Shown: positions 52,778 to 62,430, counted from the first letter of the stretch. The stretch: DNA of 64,000 nucleotides from Flavobacterium stagni (GCF_004122105.1 NZ_SBKN01000001.1:806001-870000), one strand, 5' to 3'. The notes: generated by a model not told the origin, from the letters alone. A program made the numbers and translations.

Positions 52778-53301
52778 AAAAATACCCGCACAAAAGGAAT
52801 CAATGCATCTCCATATACGCCTTTGTCTTTTTCAAACAAAACATTGTACCGAAATCCGATGGTAATGTTTTCAAAGCGATACCCCGCTCCTAAAAACAAT
52901 CCCGTATTCCAAAAATGCTCGGAATAATTACTCTGTTCGCTTTTATAATGCACGCGTAATTGTTCCAATTCCACCGAAAGTTGGACCTGTTCAATGGGTT
53001 GTACTAGTCCGATCAAACTGCCGCCATACATTTTAGAAGAAAACAAATTATCCTGATTTAAAACACTGTACTGCAATCCCGCACCAGCAGCAAGGTATTC
53101 ATTAAAGTTATAAATTGCCGAAGGAGCCACAACCACATTGGTGAATCCATTGCCAATTGCTAATCCAAATGTACCTCCAAATTGTACCTGATCCCAAAAA
53201 TTAGTTTTTTTCACGTCTTGTGCATTCACTGAAAAACTTAAACAGAAAAGTAAGAGGATTTGCAAAGGATTTGTTAAAATTTTAGCAAGTTTCTTTCTCA
53301 T
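52774..53301 (-). CDS. Small outer-membrane beta-barrel protein
   Basis: A 175-residue exported protein: signal peptide ending SVNAQ, then alternating amphipathic strands rich in Gly and aromatic residues (VQFGGTFGLAIGNGF, YLAAGAGLQYSVL, GLFLGAGYRFENITIGFRYN) and a terminal FVRVFF. This is the pattern of an eight-stranded outer-membrane barrel. It lies divergent from sucA, and homologues next to sucA are, to my memory, sometimes labelled alpha-ketoglutarate decarboxylase; nothing in this protein supports such an enzyme. Ligand unknown. Confidence 0.8.
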   Translation of the reverse strand: MRKKLAKILTNPLQILLLFCLSFSVNAQDVKKTNFWDQVQFGGTFGLAIGNGFTNVVVAPSAIYNFNEYLAAGAGLQYSVLNQDNLFSSKMYGGSLIGLVQPIEQVQLSVELEQLRVHYKSEQSNYSEHFWNTGLFLGAGYRFENITIGFRYNVLFEKDKGVYGDALIPFVRVFF

Positions 53302-53345
53302 GATTTGGTATATATTTATTTAGCGATATAAATGTAGTAAAATCG

Positions 53346-53376
53346 TTGAAAGATTATTATAAATATCATACTTTTG
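53346..53376 (+). promoter_or_regulatory. Promoter of sucA-sucB
   Basis: TTG at 53346-53348 and TACTTTTG at 53369-53376 are 20 bases apart; the sucA start is 42 bases downstream. Confidence 0.7.
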
Positions 53377-53418
53377 CACTAATTTTTTGAAATACAAGTA
53401 TACATACCCAAAAATATC

Positions 53419-56196
53419 ATGGATAGGTTTTCCTTTTTAAATGCAGCACATACTCAGTTTTTTGCTGATTTATACGAACAATATCTTGCAAATCCAGACA
53501 GCGTTGAGCCCAGTTGGAGAGCGTTTTTTCAAGGATTTGACTTTGCTTTGGAACACTACAGTGACGAAGCGAATACCGGCGAGCAATTGGTGGTTTATGC
53601 CAATAGCGAAGGCGGTAATGCAGCGGCTTCCGAGAAGTTGCAAAAAGAGTTTAATGTTTTAAAACTAATCGATGCGTACCGCACCCGTGGTCACCTGTTC
53701 ACAGAGACCAATCCCGTGCGTGATCGTCGAACCTACAGTCCGAACCTAGACATCGAGAACTTTGGTTTATCGGCCTCTGATTTGGATACGGTTTTTGATG
53801 CAGCCAAAGTTTTGGGTCATCAACCTTCTACTTTGAAAGAAATTTTAGCGCATTTAAAAAATGTATACTGCCAGCACATTGGTATCGAATATATGTACAT
53901 GCGCCGCCCTGAAGTGATTCAATGGATTCAAGATCGTTTAAACATCAACGATAATTTACCCAACTTCAATGCCGATGAGAAGAAGCATATTTTAGGGAAA
54001 TTGAACGAAGCGGTTTCTTTTGAAAACTTCTTACACACCAAATATGTTGGGCAAAAACGTTTCTCCCTAGAAGGTGGAGAAAGTTTGATCGCTGCTTTAG
54101 ATGCAGTTATCGATGCTGCAGCCGACAAAGGAGTAGAGCAATTTGTGATGGGAATGGCCCACCGTGGTCGTTTGAACGTGTTGGCCAATATTTTTGGCAA
54201 ACCTACCCAAGACATCTTCTCAGAATTTGACGGAAAAGATTACGACAAAGAATATTTCGATGGCGACGTAAAATACCACTTGGGGTTAACCGCTGAACGC
54301 AAAACCAAAAATGGTAAAAAAATCAACATCAACTTAGCACCCAATCCTTCCCATCTTGAAACCGTAGGTGCCGTGATTGAAGGTATTACCCGTGCGAAAC
54401 AAGATAAATATTATGCCGACGATTTCTCGAAAGTATTGCCGATCGCCGTACATGGTGATGCTGCGGTAGCCGGTCAAGGAATCGTATATGAAATTGTACA
54501 AATGTCGCAACTCGACGGGTACAAAACAGGTGGTACGATTCACATTGTGATCAACAACCAAGTAGGTTTCACCACCAATTATTTGGATGCACGTTCGTCA
54601 ACCTATTGTACCGACGTGGCTAAAGTAACGTTGTCTCCTGTATTGCACGTCAATGCGGATGATACGGAAGCCGTAGTACACGCGATGTTGTTTGCGCTTG
54701 ATTTCCGTATGCAGTTCCAACGCGACGTGTTCATCGACTTGTTGGGTTACCGTAAATACGGTCACAACGAAGGGGACGAACCCCGTTTTACCCAACCCGT
54801 ATTGTACAAAATCATTTCCCGTCATAAAAATCCGCGTGATATCTATGCCGAGAAATTGATCACGCAAGGTATTGTCGATGCGGCGTACCTGACCAAAATT
54901 GAAAATGAATACAAAGCGAAATTGGATGAAAACCTCCAAGAATCGCGTAAAAAAGATAAAACCATCATCAAACCGTTCATGCAAGACGAATGGAAAGGAT
55001 TCGTGCAAGTATCGGATGATGAAATGTTGAAAAAAGTAGACACCAAATTTGACCGCAAGAAATTGGATCAAATTATCGAAACGGTTTCTACCTTACCTGC
55101 TGACAAAAAATTCATTAGTAAAATCCAAAAAATTGTTTCCGATCGTAAAACCATGTACGATAACAATGCCTTGGATTGGGGAACGGCTGAAACCTTGGCT
55201 TACGGAACCCTTTTGATGGAAGGATACGACATCCGTGTTTCGGGTCAAGACGTAGAACGCGGAACGTTCTCGCACCGTCATGCGGTTGTAAAAGTAGAAG
55301 ATAGCGAAGAAGAAGTAATCTTATTGGATACCCTAAAAGACAAAAAAGGGAAGTTCCATATTTACAACTCCTTCCTTTCTGAATACGGTGTTTTAGGATT
55401 TGACTATGGTTACGCTTTAGCCAATCCGAATGCCTTAACCATTTGGGAAGCGCAGTTTGGGGATTTCTCCAACGGTGCCCAAATCATGATTGACCAATAC
55501 ATTTCTTGTGGGGAAGACAAATGGAACAACCAAAACGGTATCGTACTTTTGTTGCCACACGGTTATGAAGGACAAGGAGCCGAACACTCGTCAGCACGTA
55601 TGGAGCGCTATTTACAATTGTGCGCGCGCCACAACATGTATGTTGCCGATTGTACGACACCAGCCAACTTCTTCCACTTGTTGCGTCGTCAAATGAAAAC
55701 GAAATTCCGCAAACCGTTGGTGGTTTTCTCACCAAAGAGTTTGTTGCGTCACCCGTTGTGTGTGTCCACCGTTGATGAATTGGCAAAAGGTCATTTCCAA
55801 GAAACGATTGACGATAACACCGTGGATAAGAAAAACGTAAAAACCGTTGTATTCTGTACCGGTAAGTTCTATTACGACATCTTGGCCGAACGCGAAAACT
55901 TGGGCCGTAATGATGTCGCTTTGGTGCGTATCGAACAGTTGTTCCCGCTTCCTGTTGACCAATTGAAAGAAATCATCGCGTCTTATCCAAATGCCGATGA
56001 TTACGTTTGGGCTCAGGAAGAACCAAAAAACATGGGCGCTTACGGCTATATGTTGATGAATTTTGATTTAGTACCATGGCGCTTGGCTTCGTTGAAAGCC
56101 TATGCCGCACCAGCAGCCGGTAGTCATACTCGTGACCGTCGTCGTCACGCCGATGCGATCCGTATGGTATTTGATAAAAATTTATTCCGTTCCTAA
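53419..56196 (+). CDS. sucA: 2-oxoglutarate dehydrogenase E1 component
   Basis: A 925-residue thiamine-diphosphate decarboxylase of the TCA cycle. The N-terminus FLNAAHTQFFADLYEQYL and the E1 start are typical; the core shows GMAHRGRLNVLANIFGK, HLGLTAERK, HGDAAVAGQGIVYE, INNQVGFTTN, YRKYGHNEGDEPRFTQP, and the C-terminal domain GQDVERGTFSHRHAVV, LPHGYEGQGAEHSSARMER and QEEPKNMGAYGYM. Length matches E. coli SucA (933). It is transcribed with sucB, 173 bases apart, with a GC-rich repeat in the gap. The E3 subunit is not in the window. Confidence 0.98.
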   Translation: MDRFSFLNAAHTQFFADLYEQYLANPDSVEPSWRAFFQGFDFALEHYSDEANTGEQLVVYANSEGGNAAASEKLQKEFNVLKLIDAYRTRGHLFTETNPVRDRRTYSPNLDIENFGLSASDLDTVFDAAKVLGHQPSTLKEILAHLKNVYCQHIGIEYMYMRRPEVIQWIQDRLNINDNLPNFNADEKKHILGKLNEAVSFENFLHTKYVGQKRFSLEGGESLIAALDAVIDAAADKGVEQFVMGMAHRGRLNVLANIFGKPTQDIFSEFDGKDYDKEYFDGDVKYHLGLTAERKTKNGKKININLAPNPSHLETVGAVIEGITRAKQDKYYADDFSKVLPIAVHGDAAVAGQGIVYEIVQMSQLDGYKTGGTIHIVINNQVGFTTNYLDARSSTYCTDVAKVTLSPVLHVNADDTEAVVHAMLFALDFRMQFQRDVFIDLLGYRKYGHNEGDEPRFTQPVLYKIISRHKNPRDIYAEKLITQGIVDAAYLTKIENEYKAKLDENLQESRKKDKTIIKPFMQDEWKGFVQVSDDEMLKKVDTKFDRKKLDQIIETVSTLPADKKFISKIQKIVSDRKTMYDNNALDWGTAETLAYGTLLMEGYDIRVSGQDVERGTFSHRHAVVKVEDSEEEVILLDTLKDKKGKFHIYNSFLSEYGVLGFDYGYALANPNALTIWEAQFGDFSNGAQIMIDQYISCGEDKWNNQNGIVLLLPHGYEGQGAEHSSARMERYLQLCARHNMYVADCTTPANFFHLLRRQMKTKFRKPLVVFSPKSLLRHPLCVSTVDELAKGHFQETIDDNTVDKKNVKTVVFCTGKFYYDILAERENLGRNDVALVRIEQLFPLPVDQLKEIIASYPNADDYVWAQEEPKNMGAYGYMLMNFDLVPWRLASLKAYAAPAAGSHTRDRRRHADAIRMVFDKNLFRS

Positions 56197-56200
56197 TTTT

Positions 56201-56301
56201 TTTAGGAGCTAATTCCCGCTTTCCGCAGTATCTTCCCACCTAACAGGATGGCAAGGATACTTGAGCAACCTGCCTGCCGGCAGGCAGGTCGGGGCTAGGG
56301 C
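56201..56301. repeat. GC-rich intergenic mosaic repeat, copy 3, with 22-bp palindrome
   Basis: After a T-run at the end of sucA lies a GC-rich element that contains TTCCCGCTTTCC (shared with 10736), the pair AGTATCTT/AAGGATACT, and a perfect 22-base palindrome at 56268-56289 built from ACCTGCCTGCC and its complement, of which CCTGCCTGCCGGCA is identical to 24569-24582. It ends CGGGGCTAGGGC. It separates sucA from sucB without a terminator T-run, and so may modulate the operon. Confidence 0.65.
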
Positions 56302-56369
56302 AACCTGCAATTAATAACGTTCCATTAAAGAACAACACATACAATACAAAACTTTTAAACTAAAGGATT

Positions 56370-57602
56370 ATGATTTTAGAAATGAAAGTGCCTTCTCCGG
56401 GCGAATCGATTAAAGAAGTGGAAATCGCTACATGGTTAGTCCAAGATGGTGATTATGTAGAGAAAGACCAAGCGATCGCTGAGGTAGACTCGGATAAAGC
56501 CACTTTGGAATTACCGGCTGAGGCCAGTGGAATTATCACATTAAAAGCATCAGAAGGGGATGCAGTTGCTGTAGGCGCTGTAGTTTGCCTTATTGATACC
56601 GCTGCTGCAAAACCTGCAGGTGGCGCTCCAGCAGCAGCTCCTGCTAAAGAAGAAGCAAAACCAGTAGCAGAAGCGCCTAAAGCAGCTCCAGCACCGGCTC
56701 CCGCTCCAGCACCTGCAGCAACCTATGCCGCACAAACACCTTCGCCAGCAGCGCGTAAAATTTTAGAAGAAAAAAACATGCAACCTTCTGATATCGTAGG
56801 TACAGGTAAAGGCGGACGCATCACGAAAGAGGATGCTATCAATGCCGTACCTTCTATGGGAACACCAACGGGTGGTAACCGTGGTTCGGAACGTACTAAA
56901 TTATCCATGTTGCGTCGTAAAGTTGCCGAACGTTTGGTGTCTGCGAAAAACGAAACCGCTATGTTGACGACGTTCAACGAAGTAGATATGACCAATATCT
57001 ATGCGTTGCGTGATCAATTTAAAGACGAATTCAAAAACAAACACGGTTTAGGATTAGGCTTTATGTCGTTCTTTACCAAAGCCGTTACCCGTGCATTACA
57101 ATTATATCCCGATGTGAACTCGATGATCGACGGTCAAGAAAAAGTATCGTACGATTTCTGTGATATTTCTGTAGCCGTTTCCGGACCCAAAGGGTTGATG
57201 GTTCCTGTTGTTCGTAACGCAGAAACTTTATCTTTCCGTGGAGTAGAAGCTGAAATCAAACGTTTGGCGATTCGTGCCCGCGATGGTCAAATCACTGTTG
57301 ATGAAATGACGGGAGGAACGTTTACCATTTCCAATGGTGGGGTTTTCGGAAGTATGTTGAGTACCCCAATTATCAATCCTCCGCAATCCGGTATTCTAGG
57401 AATGCACAACGTAGTGGATCGTCCTATTGTGCGTAACGGTCAAATCGTGATTGCACCGGTAATGTATGTAGCCTTATCGTATGACCACCGTATTATCGAC
57501 GGACGTGAGTCGGTTGGATTCTTGGTGGCCGTTAAAGAAGCTTTAGAAAATCCAGTAGAGATTTTAATGAATAATAACCCTAAAAAAGCTTTAGAGCTAT
57601 AG
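56370..57602 (+). CDS. sucB: Dihydrolipoyllysine succinyltransferase (E2 of the 2-oxoglutarate dehydrogenase complex)
   Basis: A 410-residue E2 enzyme. The lipoyl domain carries K43 in EVDSDKATLELPAEASG; a long Ala/Pro linker (about 75-125) follows; the peripheral subunit-binding domain is PSPAARKILEEKNMQPSDIVG with TGKGGRITKEDAI; the catalytic domain has H373 and D377 in LSYDHRIIDGRES. It moves the succinyl group from E1 to CoA. It follows sucA on the same strand. Confidence 0.97.
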   Translation: MILEMKVPSPGESIKEVEIATWLVQDGDYVEKDQAIAEVDSDKATLELPAEASGIITLKASEGDAVAVGAVVCLIDTAAAKPAGGAPAAAPAKEEAKPVAEAPKAAPAPAPAPAPAATYAAQTPSPAARKILEEKNMQPSDIVGTGKGGRITKEDAINAVPSMGTPTGGNRGSERTKLSMLRRKVAERLVSAKNETAMLTTFNEVDMTNIYALRDQFKDEFKNKHGLGLGFMSFFTKAVTRALQLYPDVNSMIDGQEKVSYDFCDISVAVSGPKGLMVPVVRNAETLSFRGVEAEIKRLAIRARDGQITVDEMTGGTFTISNGGVFGSMLSTPIINPPQSGILGMHNVVDRPIVRNGQIVIAPVMYVALSYDHRIIDGRESVGFLVAVKEALENPVEILMNNNPKKALEL

Positions 57603-57640
57603 GGTTTCTATCGTCCTCGGATGAGGCGCCTCTATATGTA

Positions 57641-57675
57641 AAAATCCCAAACTCAAAAGGTTTGGGATTTTTTTG
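57641..57675 (+). terminator. Terminator of the sucA-sucB operon
   Basis: AAAATCCCAAAC and GTTTGGGATTTT pair around TCAAAAG, followed by T, about 40 bases after the stop. Confidence 0.9.
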
Positions 57676-57788
57676 TTAAACCGTAAAATATGTTAAACAT
57701 GTTAGAGTGAAATCTGTATTTTTAGCCTCAATTTTAAAACGGTATAGAATGACTGTTTTAATCCAGTAAAGTGACAAGTTGCCTCAAC

Positions 57789-59558
57789 ATGAATAGCCAT
57801 CCTTTCCAATCTTGGATTAATGATTTCCTACAAAGTATGCAAAATTGCTTCAAAAGCAGTGTGCTGCTTGGTATTGTCTTCTTTTCAGGACTCGGATGGA
57901 CACAAGAATTGACCAATCAAGAAGAACAAGAGATTCGCTCCATTCAACAATGGCTTGTTACCCAGCCCCATCTTGCTTTCCAACACGCTCAAAAAATGAC
58001 TGCATCTTCCCGAGAAGTGGTGCGTGATTGCGGACACTATTATGTGGCCAATTATTATTATAACATTTCCGATTACACGAAAGCAAGACAGATTTTACAG
58101 ACACTTCTGAAAAAAATTGCACAAGATAAACCCCTACACGAGCACCAGCGGTATAAGGATTTGGTGCGTATGTGTGTCAATAAATTATTCTATATCCATA
58201 AAAATTTAGGCAACTATAATCAAGCTTTAGCCCTTTTGAAGTACTATAAAAGTAGTATTCCTGAAGATCGTTATCACGAGCAAATGGCCATCGCAAAAGT
58301 CGCTATGGGGGAATATGAAGAAGGAATAGCTTTATTAAAACAGAATCTTCAAACCTCCAATTATTTATTGCATGCAGAAGGCGAGAAGAAAGTCATGCAC
58401 GATAAATTTTACGCGGATAAGTTAAACGAGATTGGGGAAGCTTATCAAAAATATTTTGTGCAAACACAAAAGGAAGTTTTGTTAGATTCAGCGGATCATT
58501 ATTTTGGTGCAGCAAATGAATTAATGCTTCGGGATCGTTTTCAAATCCCGTATACCCAAGCGTTATTGTATATGCATAAAGCCAAAAGTGCAGCATTGAA
58601 AGGCGATTATGAAACGGCATTACTGTATTATTCAAAACGGCATGCGTTTCCAGAAATTCGACAAAATTTGCGTACGGTTCAAATTTTTGACTTAGGGATG
58701 GCCGATTGTTATTTTCATTTGAAGCAACCCGAATTAGCCTTGCAGTTTGCGCAGCAATTTGTCAAAAACTACCAAGTAACCAAGGTTTCTAAAGAAAATT
58801 TGCTGATTGCATATACGCTTATTTCGCAAAGTTATAAGCAAATCCATAATTCTGAAAAGGCATTTGAATATGCGCAAAAATGTTTGGCACTGATCCAAGA
58901 AATGGATGCCATCAAACATCAATCTCTTGATTTTTTGCACGATTATGATTTGGATTCAATCAAAAAGAATTCGGATGAAGTGATCGCCGATAGAAATGCA
59001 TTTATGTATATCATGATTGGCTTGGCGCTACTTTTACTTGTGGGATTGACCGGTTTTTATTTTTATCACCGAAAACAAAAAGAAAATCATCAACGGTTTT
59101 TGGCCATCATTCAACGGTTGAAAGAAGTGAAGCAACCTTCTTTACATTCAACCCAAGTAACAGAAGCGTCTGTTGAAAATAAAGCAATGGACCCTGAATT
59201 AGTGGAGAAAATACGGTCGGGCTTGTTACGACTAGAAGCCAAAGAATTTTATTTGAAATCGGATTTCAAATTGGCTACTGTGGCCAAAAAACTCACTACC
59301 AATACCGCTTATTTGTCCCAGTATTTTAATCAAGTATTGCAAAAATCATTTACCGATTACACCCAAGAATTGCGCGTTGAATATGTTTTGCAAAAGTGGA
59401 ATGCTTCTTCTCAATTCCGCAATTTTACCCTTCAAGCCATTGCTGAAGAAGTAGGGTATAAAGATGCCAATACCTTTGTACGGGTATTTAAAAAGCAAAC
59501 CGGACTCACCCCGAACTATTATCTTGAAAATCTTCAAAAGCAAGATGTAGTATCTTGA
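57789..59558 (+). CDS. Membrane-anchored TPR sensor with AraC-type DNA-binding domain
   Basis: A 589-residue transcription regulator. Near the N-terminus a signal/anchor stretch (SSVLLGIVFFSGLGW) precedes tetratricopeptide-like helices (about 60-380: YNYALALLKYYKSS-type segments, LALQFAQQFVKNY, KAFEYAQKCLALIQ), a membrane helix at about 406-424 (YIMIGLALLLLVGLTGFYFY) and a C-terminal AraC/XylS domain at about 470-575 (FKLATVAKKLTTNTAYLSQYFN, in part VAKKLTTNTAYLSQYFN, and IAEEVGYKDANTFVRVFKKQ). It fits the Bacteroidetes design of a periplasmic TPR sensor linked to cytoplasmic AraC HTH. Start uncertain: ATG at 57789, ATG at 57837 or GTG at 57771. It lies upstream of the two T9SS repeat proteins, which it may control. 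Confidence 0.87.
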   Translation: MNSHPFQSWINDFLQSMQNCFKSSVLLGIVFFSGLGWTQELTNQEEQEIRSIQQWLVTQPHLAFQHAQKMTASSREVVRDCGHYYVANYYYNISDYTKARQILQTLLKKIAQDKPLHEHQRYKDLVRMCVNKLFYIHKNLGNYNQALALLKYYKSSIPEDRYHEQMAIAKVAMGEYEEGIALLKQNLQTSNYLLHAEGEKKVMHDKFYADKLNEIGEAYQKYFVQTQKEVLLDSADHYFGAANELMLRDRFQIPYTQALLYMHKAKSAALKGDYETALLYYSKRHAFPEIRQNLRTVQIFDLGMADCYFHLKQPELALQFAQQFVKNYQVTKVSKENLLIAYTLISQSYKQIHNSEKAFEYAQKCLALIQEMDAIKHQSLDFLHDYDLDSIKKNSDEVIADRNAFMYIMIGLALLLLVGLTGFYFYHRKQKENHQRFLAIIQRLKEVKQPSLHSTQVTEASVENKAMDPELVEKIRSGLLRLEAKEFYLKSDFKLATVAKKLTTNTAYLSQYFNQVLQKSFTDYTQELRVEYVLQKWNASSQFRNFTLQAIAEEVGYKDANTFVRVFKKQTGLTPNYYLENLQKQDVVS

Positions 59559-59971
59559 TATGTAAAGTATTACAGATTATTTTCCCGTTGATTTTTTATA
59601 AATTATCCTACACACTAATTGTAGGTGTCAACGTGCTGCAATAGATTTACCCTCAATTACAGTAGTACGAGGAATTTTTGATAGGCGAGAGATTGGTTAA
59701 GTCTATTGGGAATAACACGCATTACTGTACCCTTGTAACGCTCTTATCAATGTATGGCTTTCCCTCTTTTTTAGTAATTAGTATGAATTATCTGCCTTTT
59801 TATCCTTTTGTTAATTCAATCAAAAGCAGTTAAACATGAAAAGAAAACCTTTATCAATCAGACAAAAGGAATTGTAAATCCCAAACTAAAAAAAGGAAGG
59901 TTAGCATTCGTGAAGGGGCGTTACTTTTTTAAAAACACATTAGAATCGTTAACTCTTCAAATTTTAATTTT
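59559..59971. other. 413-base intergenic region without a recognised gene
   Basis: AT-rich, with only tiny open frames (13-16 codons). CCTACA and TGTAGG form a six-base hairpin at 59609-59627, too weak to call. I find no exact TAnnTTTG box at normal distance from the RCC1 gene, so its promoter is unclear; control by the upstream AraC protein is possible. Confidence 0.5.
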
Positions 59972-62422
59972 ATGATTAGAAAAATTACGTTTTTACTTTT
60001 CCTTTTTACACTTCCCATTTTCGGTCAACAATGTTGGCAATCGGTTTCGGGTGGAAATGAACACACCTTTGCGATTGGCAGTAATGGAACACTTTGGTGC
60101 TGGGGTGCTAATGACTATGGTCAATTGGGCGATGGAACAGGAATAAATAAATACGATCCTACACAAATTGGAACTGCTACCAATTGGATTAGTGCCGATA
60201 CGGGGTATGATTACACTTTAGCTTTGAAGTCAGATGGAACGCTATGGGCTTGCGGAGATAATACAGATGGACAATTGGGCGATGGGACAAATACAATTCG
60301 CGCTTCCTTTGTACAAGTGGGTACAGCGACCAACTGGCAATCCATCAGTGTGGGTTACGGCCATGTTTTAGCCATTAAATCCAACGGGACTCTTTGGGCT
60401 TGGGGATATAATGGTTTGGGCCAACTTGGCGATGGAACAACTACGAGTCGTAACAGTCCGGTGCAAATTGGAACCGCTACCAATTGGGCTAAAGTTTATG
60501 CCGGTTCTGATCACACCATTGCCATCAAAACCAACGGAACCATTTGGGCTTGGGGAAAAAATAATTACGGTCAATTGGGAGATGGTACAACAACGAATCG
60601 TTCAACTCCAGTTCAAATTGGAACCTTAACCAATTGGTCTAAAATCGCAACGGAAGGCAATCATACCATAGCCTTGAAAACCGACGGTACGCTTTGGGCT
60701 TGGGGGCGAAATGATTACGGGCAATTGGGGGATGGGACAACAACCAACCGAACTGCACCGATTCAAATTGGAACTGCAAACAACTGGCAAAATATTTCTG
60801 CTGGTGCCGGACATACTTTAGCAGTAAAAACCAATGGAACACTTTGGGCATGGGGCGATAATTATACCAATCAAATTGGAGATGGCTCAACAACCAATCG
60901 CACTTCACCCGTTCAAATAGGAACCGAAACCAACTGGCAATTCGTGAATGCCTGTTATGAAAATTCATTTGCATTGAAAACCACTGGTGAACTGTGGACT
61001 TGGGGGAGTAACGGGTCAGGTCGTTCTGGAATTAGTAACTTAAGTTTTTCGAATATTACAACACCTAAGCGCATGGTTTGTCCAACCTCTATTTTTGTTC
61101 CTGCGATGTGTTGGAAAGCAGTTGCTCAAGGGGAATCGTTTACTCTTGCGATAAAAACTGACAATACGCTTTGGGCATGGGGTAAAAATAATTACGGTCA
61201 ACTGGGTGATGGAACCAATAGTGATAAAACGACCCCAGTTCAAATCGGGACAGCAAACAATTGGAAAAGTATAGCTGCGGGAACGGCTCATGCTGTAGCA
61301 ATAAAAACCGACAATACACTTTGGGGTTGGGGGTACAATAATTACGGTCAAGTGGGTGATGGAAGTACGGCAACCTACCGTAATCAGCCAGTTCAATTAA
61401 GTACAGCAACCAACTGGGCAAGTGTAGATGCTGGTGAAAATTATACCATGGCTATTAAATCAAATGGTACTTTATGGGGTTGGGGACGCAATAATTATAA
61501 CCAACAAGGCGATGGTACCTATTTTAATAAAAATGTACCCGAACAAATTGGAACCCAAACCAACTGGTCAAAAGTTGCTTGTGGTTACAGACATACTCTT
61601 GGAATAAAAACCAACGGAACTCTTTGGGGTTGGGGCTATAATTTCAATGGAGAGTTAGGGTTGGGGAACACAACCAATCAAGACGAGCCGACTCAAATTG
61701 GAACCGATTCAAATTGGTCGATGATTGCAACTGGTTCAGATCACTCTCTAGCCAAAAAAACCAACGGAACATTATGGTCTTGGGGTGAAGGATTTAACGG
61801 ACAGTTGGGATTAAATATTTATTCGGATGTATTGATTCCAACCCAAGTGGGTACGGCAACCAATTGGAAAAATATTGATTGTGGAGATTCTCTTTCCATA
61901 GCGACCCGAACGGATGGTACTTTGTGGACATGGGGGCAACACAGCTATATGCAATTGGGTTATTATGCTTCTTCAGATGAGGAAATTCCAACACAAGTTG
62001 GAACTGGAACGAATTGGAATTTAGTCGTAGGAGGATATCATCATACAGGCGCAATTCGATTGGATAACTCGTTGTGGGTTTGGGGAGACAATTATAACGG
62101 TGAATTGGGTGATGGTACCACAACTTTTAAAACTTCACCTCAGGCTCTAAACTGTTATACGAGTACGTTAGATGTAGCCGAAATAGCGAACAGTGACTTA
62201 CTTCAAGCGTATCCGAATCCGGTGCAGGCAATTCTACATGTCACTGCAAGTGAAAATATTCAAAAAGTCGTGATTTACAATTTGATGGGGCAAGAAGTGT
62301 TGCAACAAACCTTTGATTCTAATACCGTTGACATTAATGTTGAATCACTATTCGCCGATGTTTATTTCGTAAAAGTAGTAAGCGGTAGTCACGTGAGTAC
62401 CTTAAAAATTATCAAAAAATAA
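59972..62422 (+). CDS. T9SS-exported protein with 14 RCC1-type repeats
   Basis: An 816-residue exported protein. Signal peptide ends in IFGQ. Fourteen repeats of about 50 residues follow, each with a core such as LWAWGYNGLGQLGDGT, preceded by HTLAIKTNG and followed by PVQIGTATNW. They split 7 + 7: both halves begin with C-W-(Q/K)-x-V (QCWQSV at about 21, MCWKAV at about 380) and both end with a Cys (VCPTS, LNCYTS). RCC1 folds are seven-bladed, so two complete propellers are predicted. The last 75 residues are a T9SS sorting domain (YPNPVQAILHVTA to KIIKK). Function unknown; probably surface binding or adhesion. The next gene begins eight bases later. Confidence 0.92.
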   Translation: MIRKITFLLFLFTLPIFGQQCWQSVSGGNEHTFAIGSNGTLWCWGANDYGQLGDGTGINKYDPTQIGTATNWISADTGYDYTLALKSDGTLWACGDNTDGQLGDGTNTIRASFVQVGTATNWQSISVGYGHVLAIKSNGTLWAWGYNGLGQLGDGTTTSRNSPVQIGTATNWAKVYAGSDHTIAIKTNGTIWAWGKNNYGQLGDGTTTNRSTPVQIGTLTNWSKIATEGNHTIALKTDGTLWAWGRNDYGQLGDGTTTNRTAPIQIGTANNWQNISAGAGHTLAVKTNGTLWAWGDNYTNQIGDGSTTNRTSPVQIGTETNWQFVNACYENSFALKTTGELWTWGSNGSGRSGISNLSFSNITTPKRMVCPTSIFVPAMCWKAVAQGESFTLAIKTDNTLWAWGKNNYGQLGDGTNSDKTTPVQIGTANNWKSIAAGTAHAVAIKTDNTLWGWGYNNYGQVGDGSTATYRNQPVQLSTATNWASVDAGENYTMAIKSNGTLWGWGRNNYNQQGDGTYFNKNVPEQIGTQTNWSKVACGYRHTLGIKTNGTLWGWGYNFNGELGLGNTTNQDEPTQIGTDSNWSMIATGSDHSLAKKTNGTLWSWGEGFNGQLGLNIYSDVLIPTQVGTATNWKNIDCGDSLSIATRTDGTLWTWGQHSYMQLGYYASSDEEIPTQVGTGTNWNLVVGGYHHTGAIRLDNSLWVWGDNYNGELGDGTTTFKTSPQALNCYTSTLDVAEIANSDLLQAYPNPVQAILHVTASENIQKVVIYNLMGQEVLQQTFDSNTVDINVESLFADVYFVKVVSGSHVSTLKIIKK

Positions 62423-62430
62423 GCCCCTTC

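Noticed and set aside
52774..53301. Alpha-ketoglutarate decarboxylase as function of the small barrel protein
   Set aside because: No thiamine-diphosphate or decarboxylase motif; the length and strand pattern are those of an outer-membrane barrel. The real enzyme is SucA next to it.
56550..56735. Cys/Arg/Ser-rich minus-strand frame
   Set aside because: It is the antisense of the Ala/Pro-rich linker of SucB, a codon-bias shadow.
59609..59627. CCTACA/TGTAGG hairpin
   Set aside because: Six base pairs with a seven-base loop in AT-rich DNA is expected by chance; no T-run.
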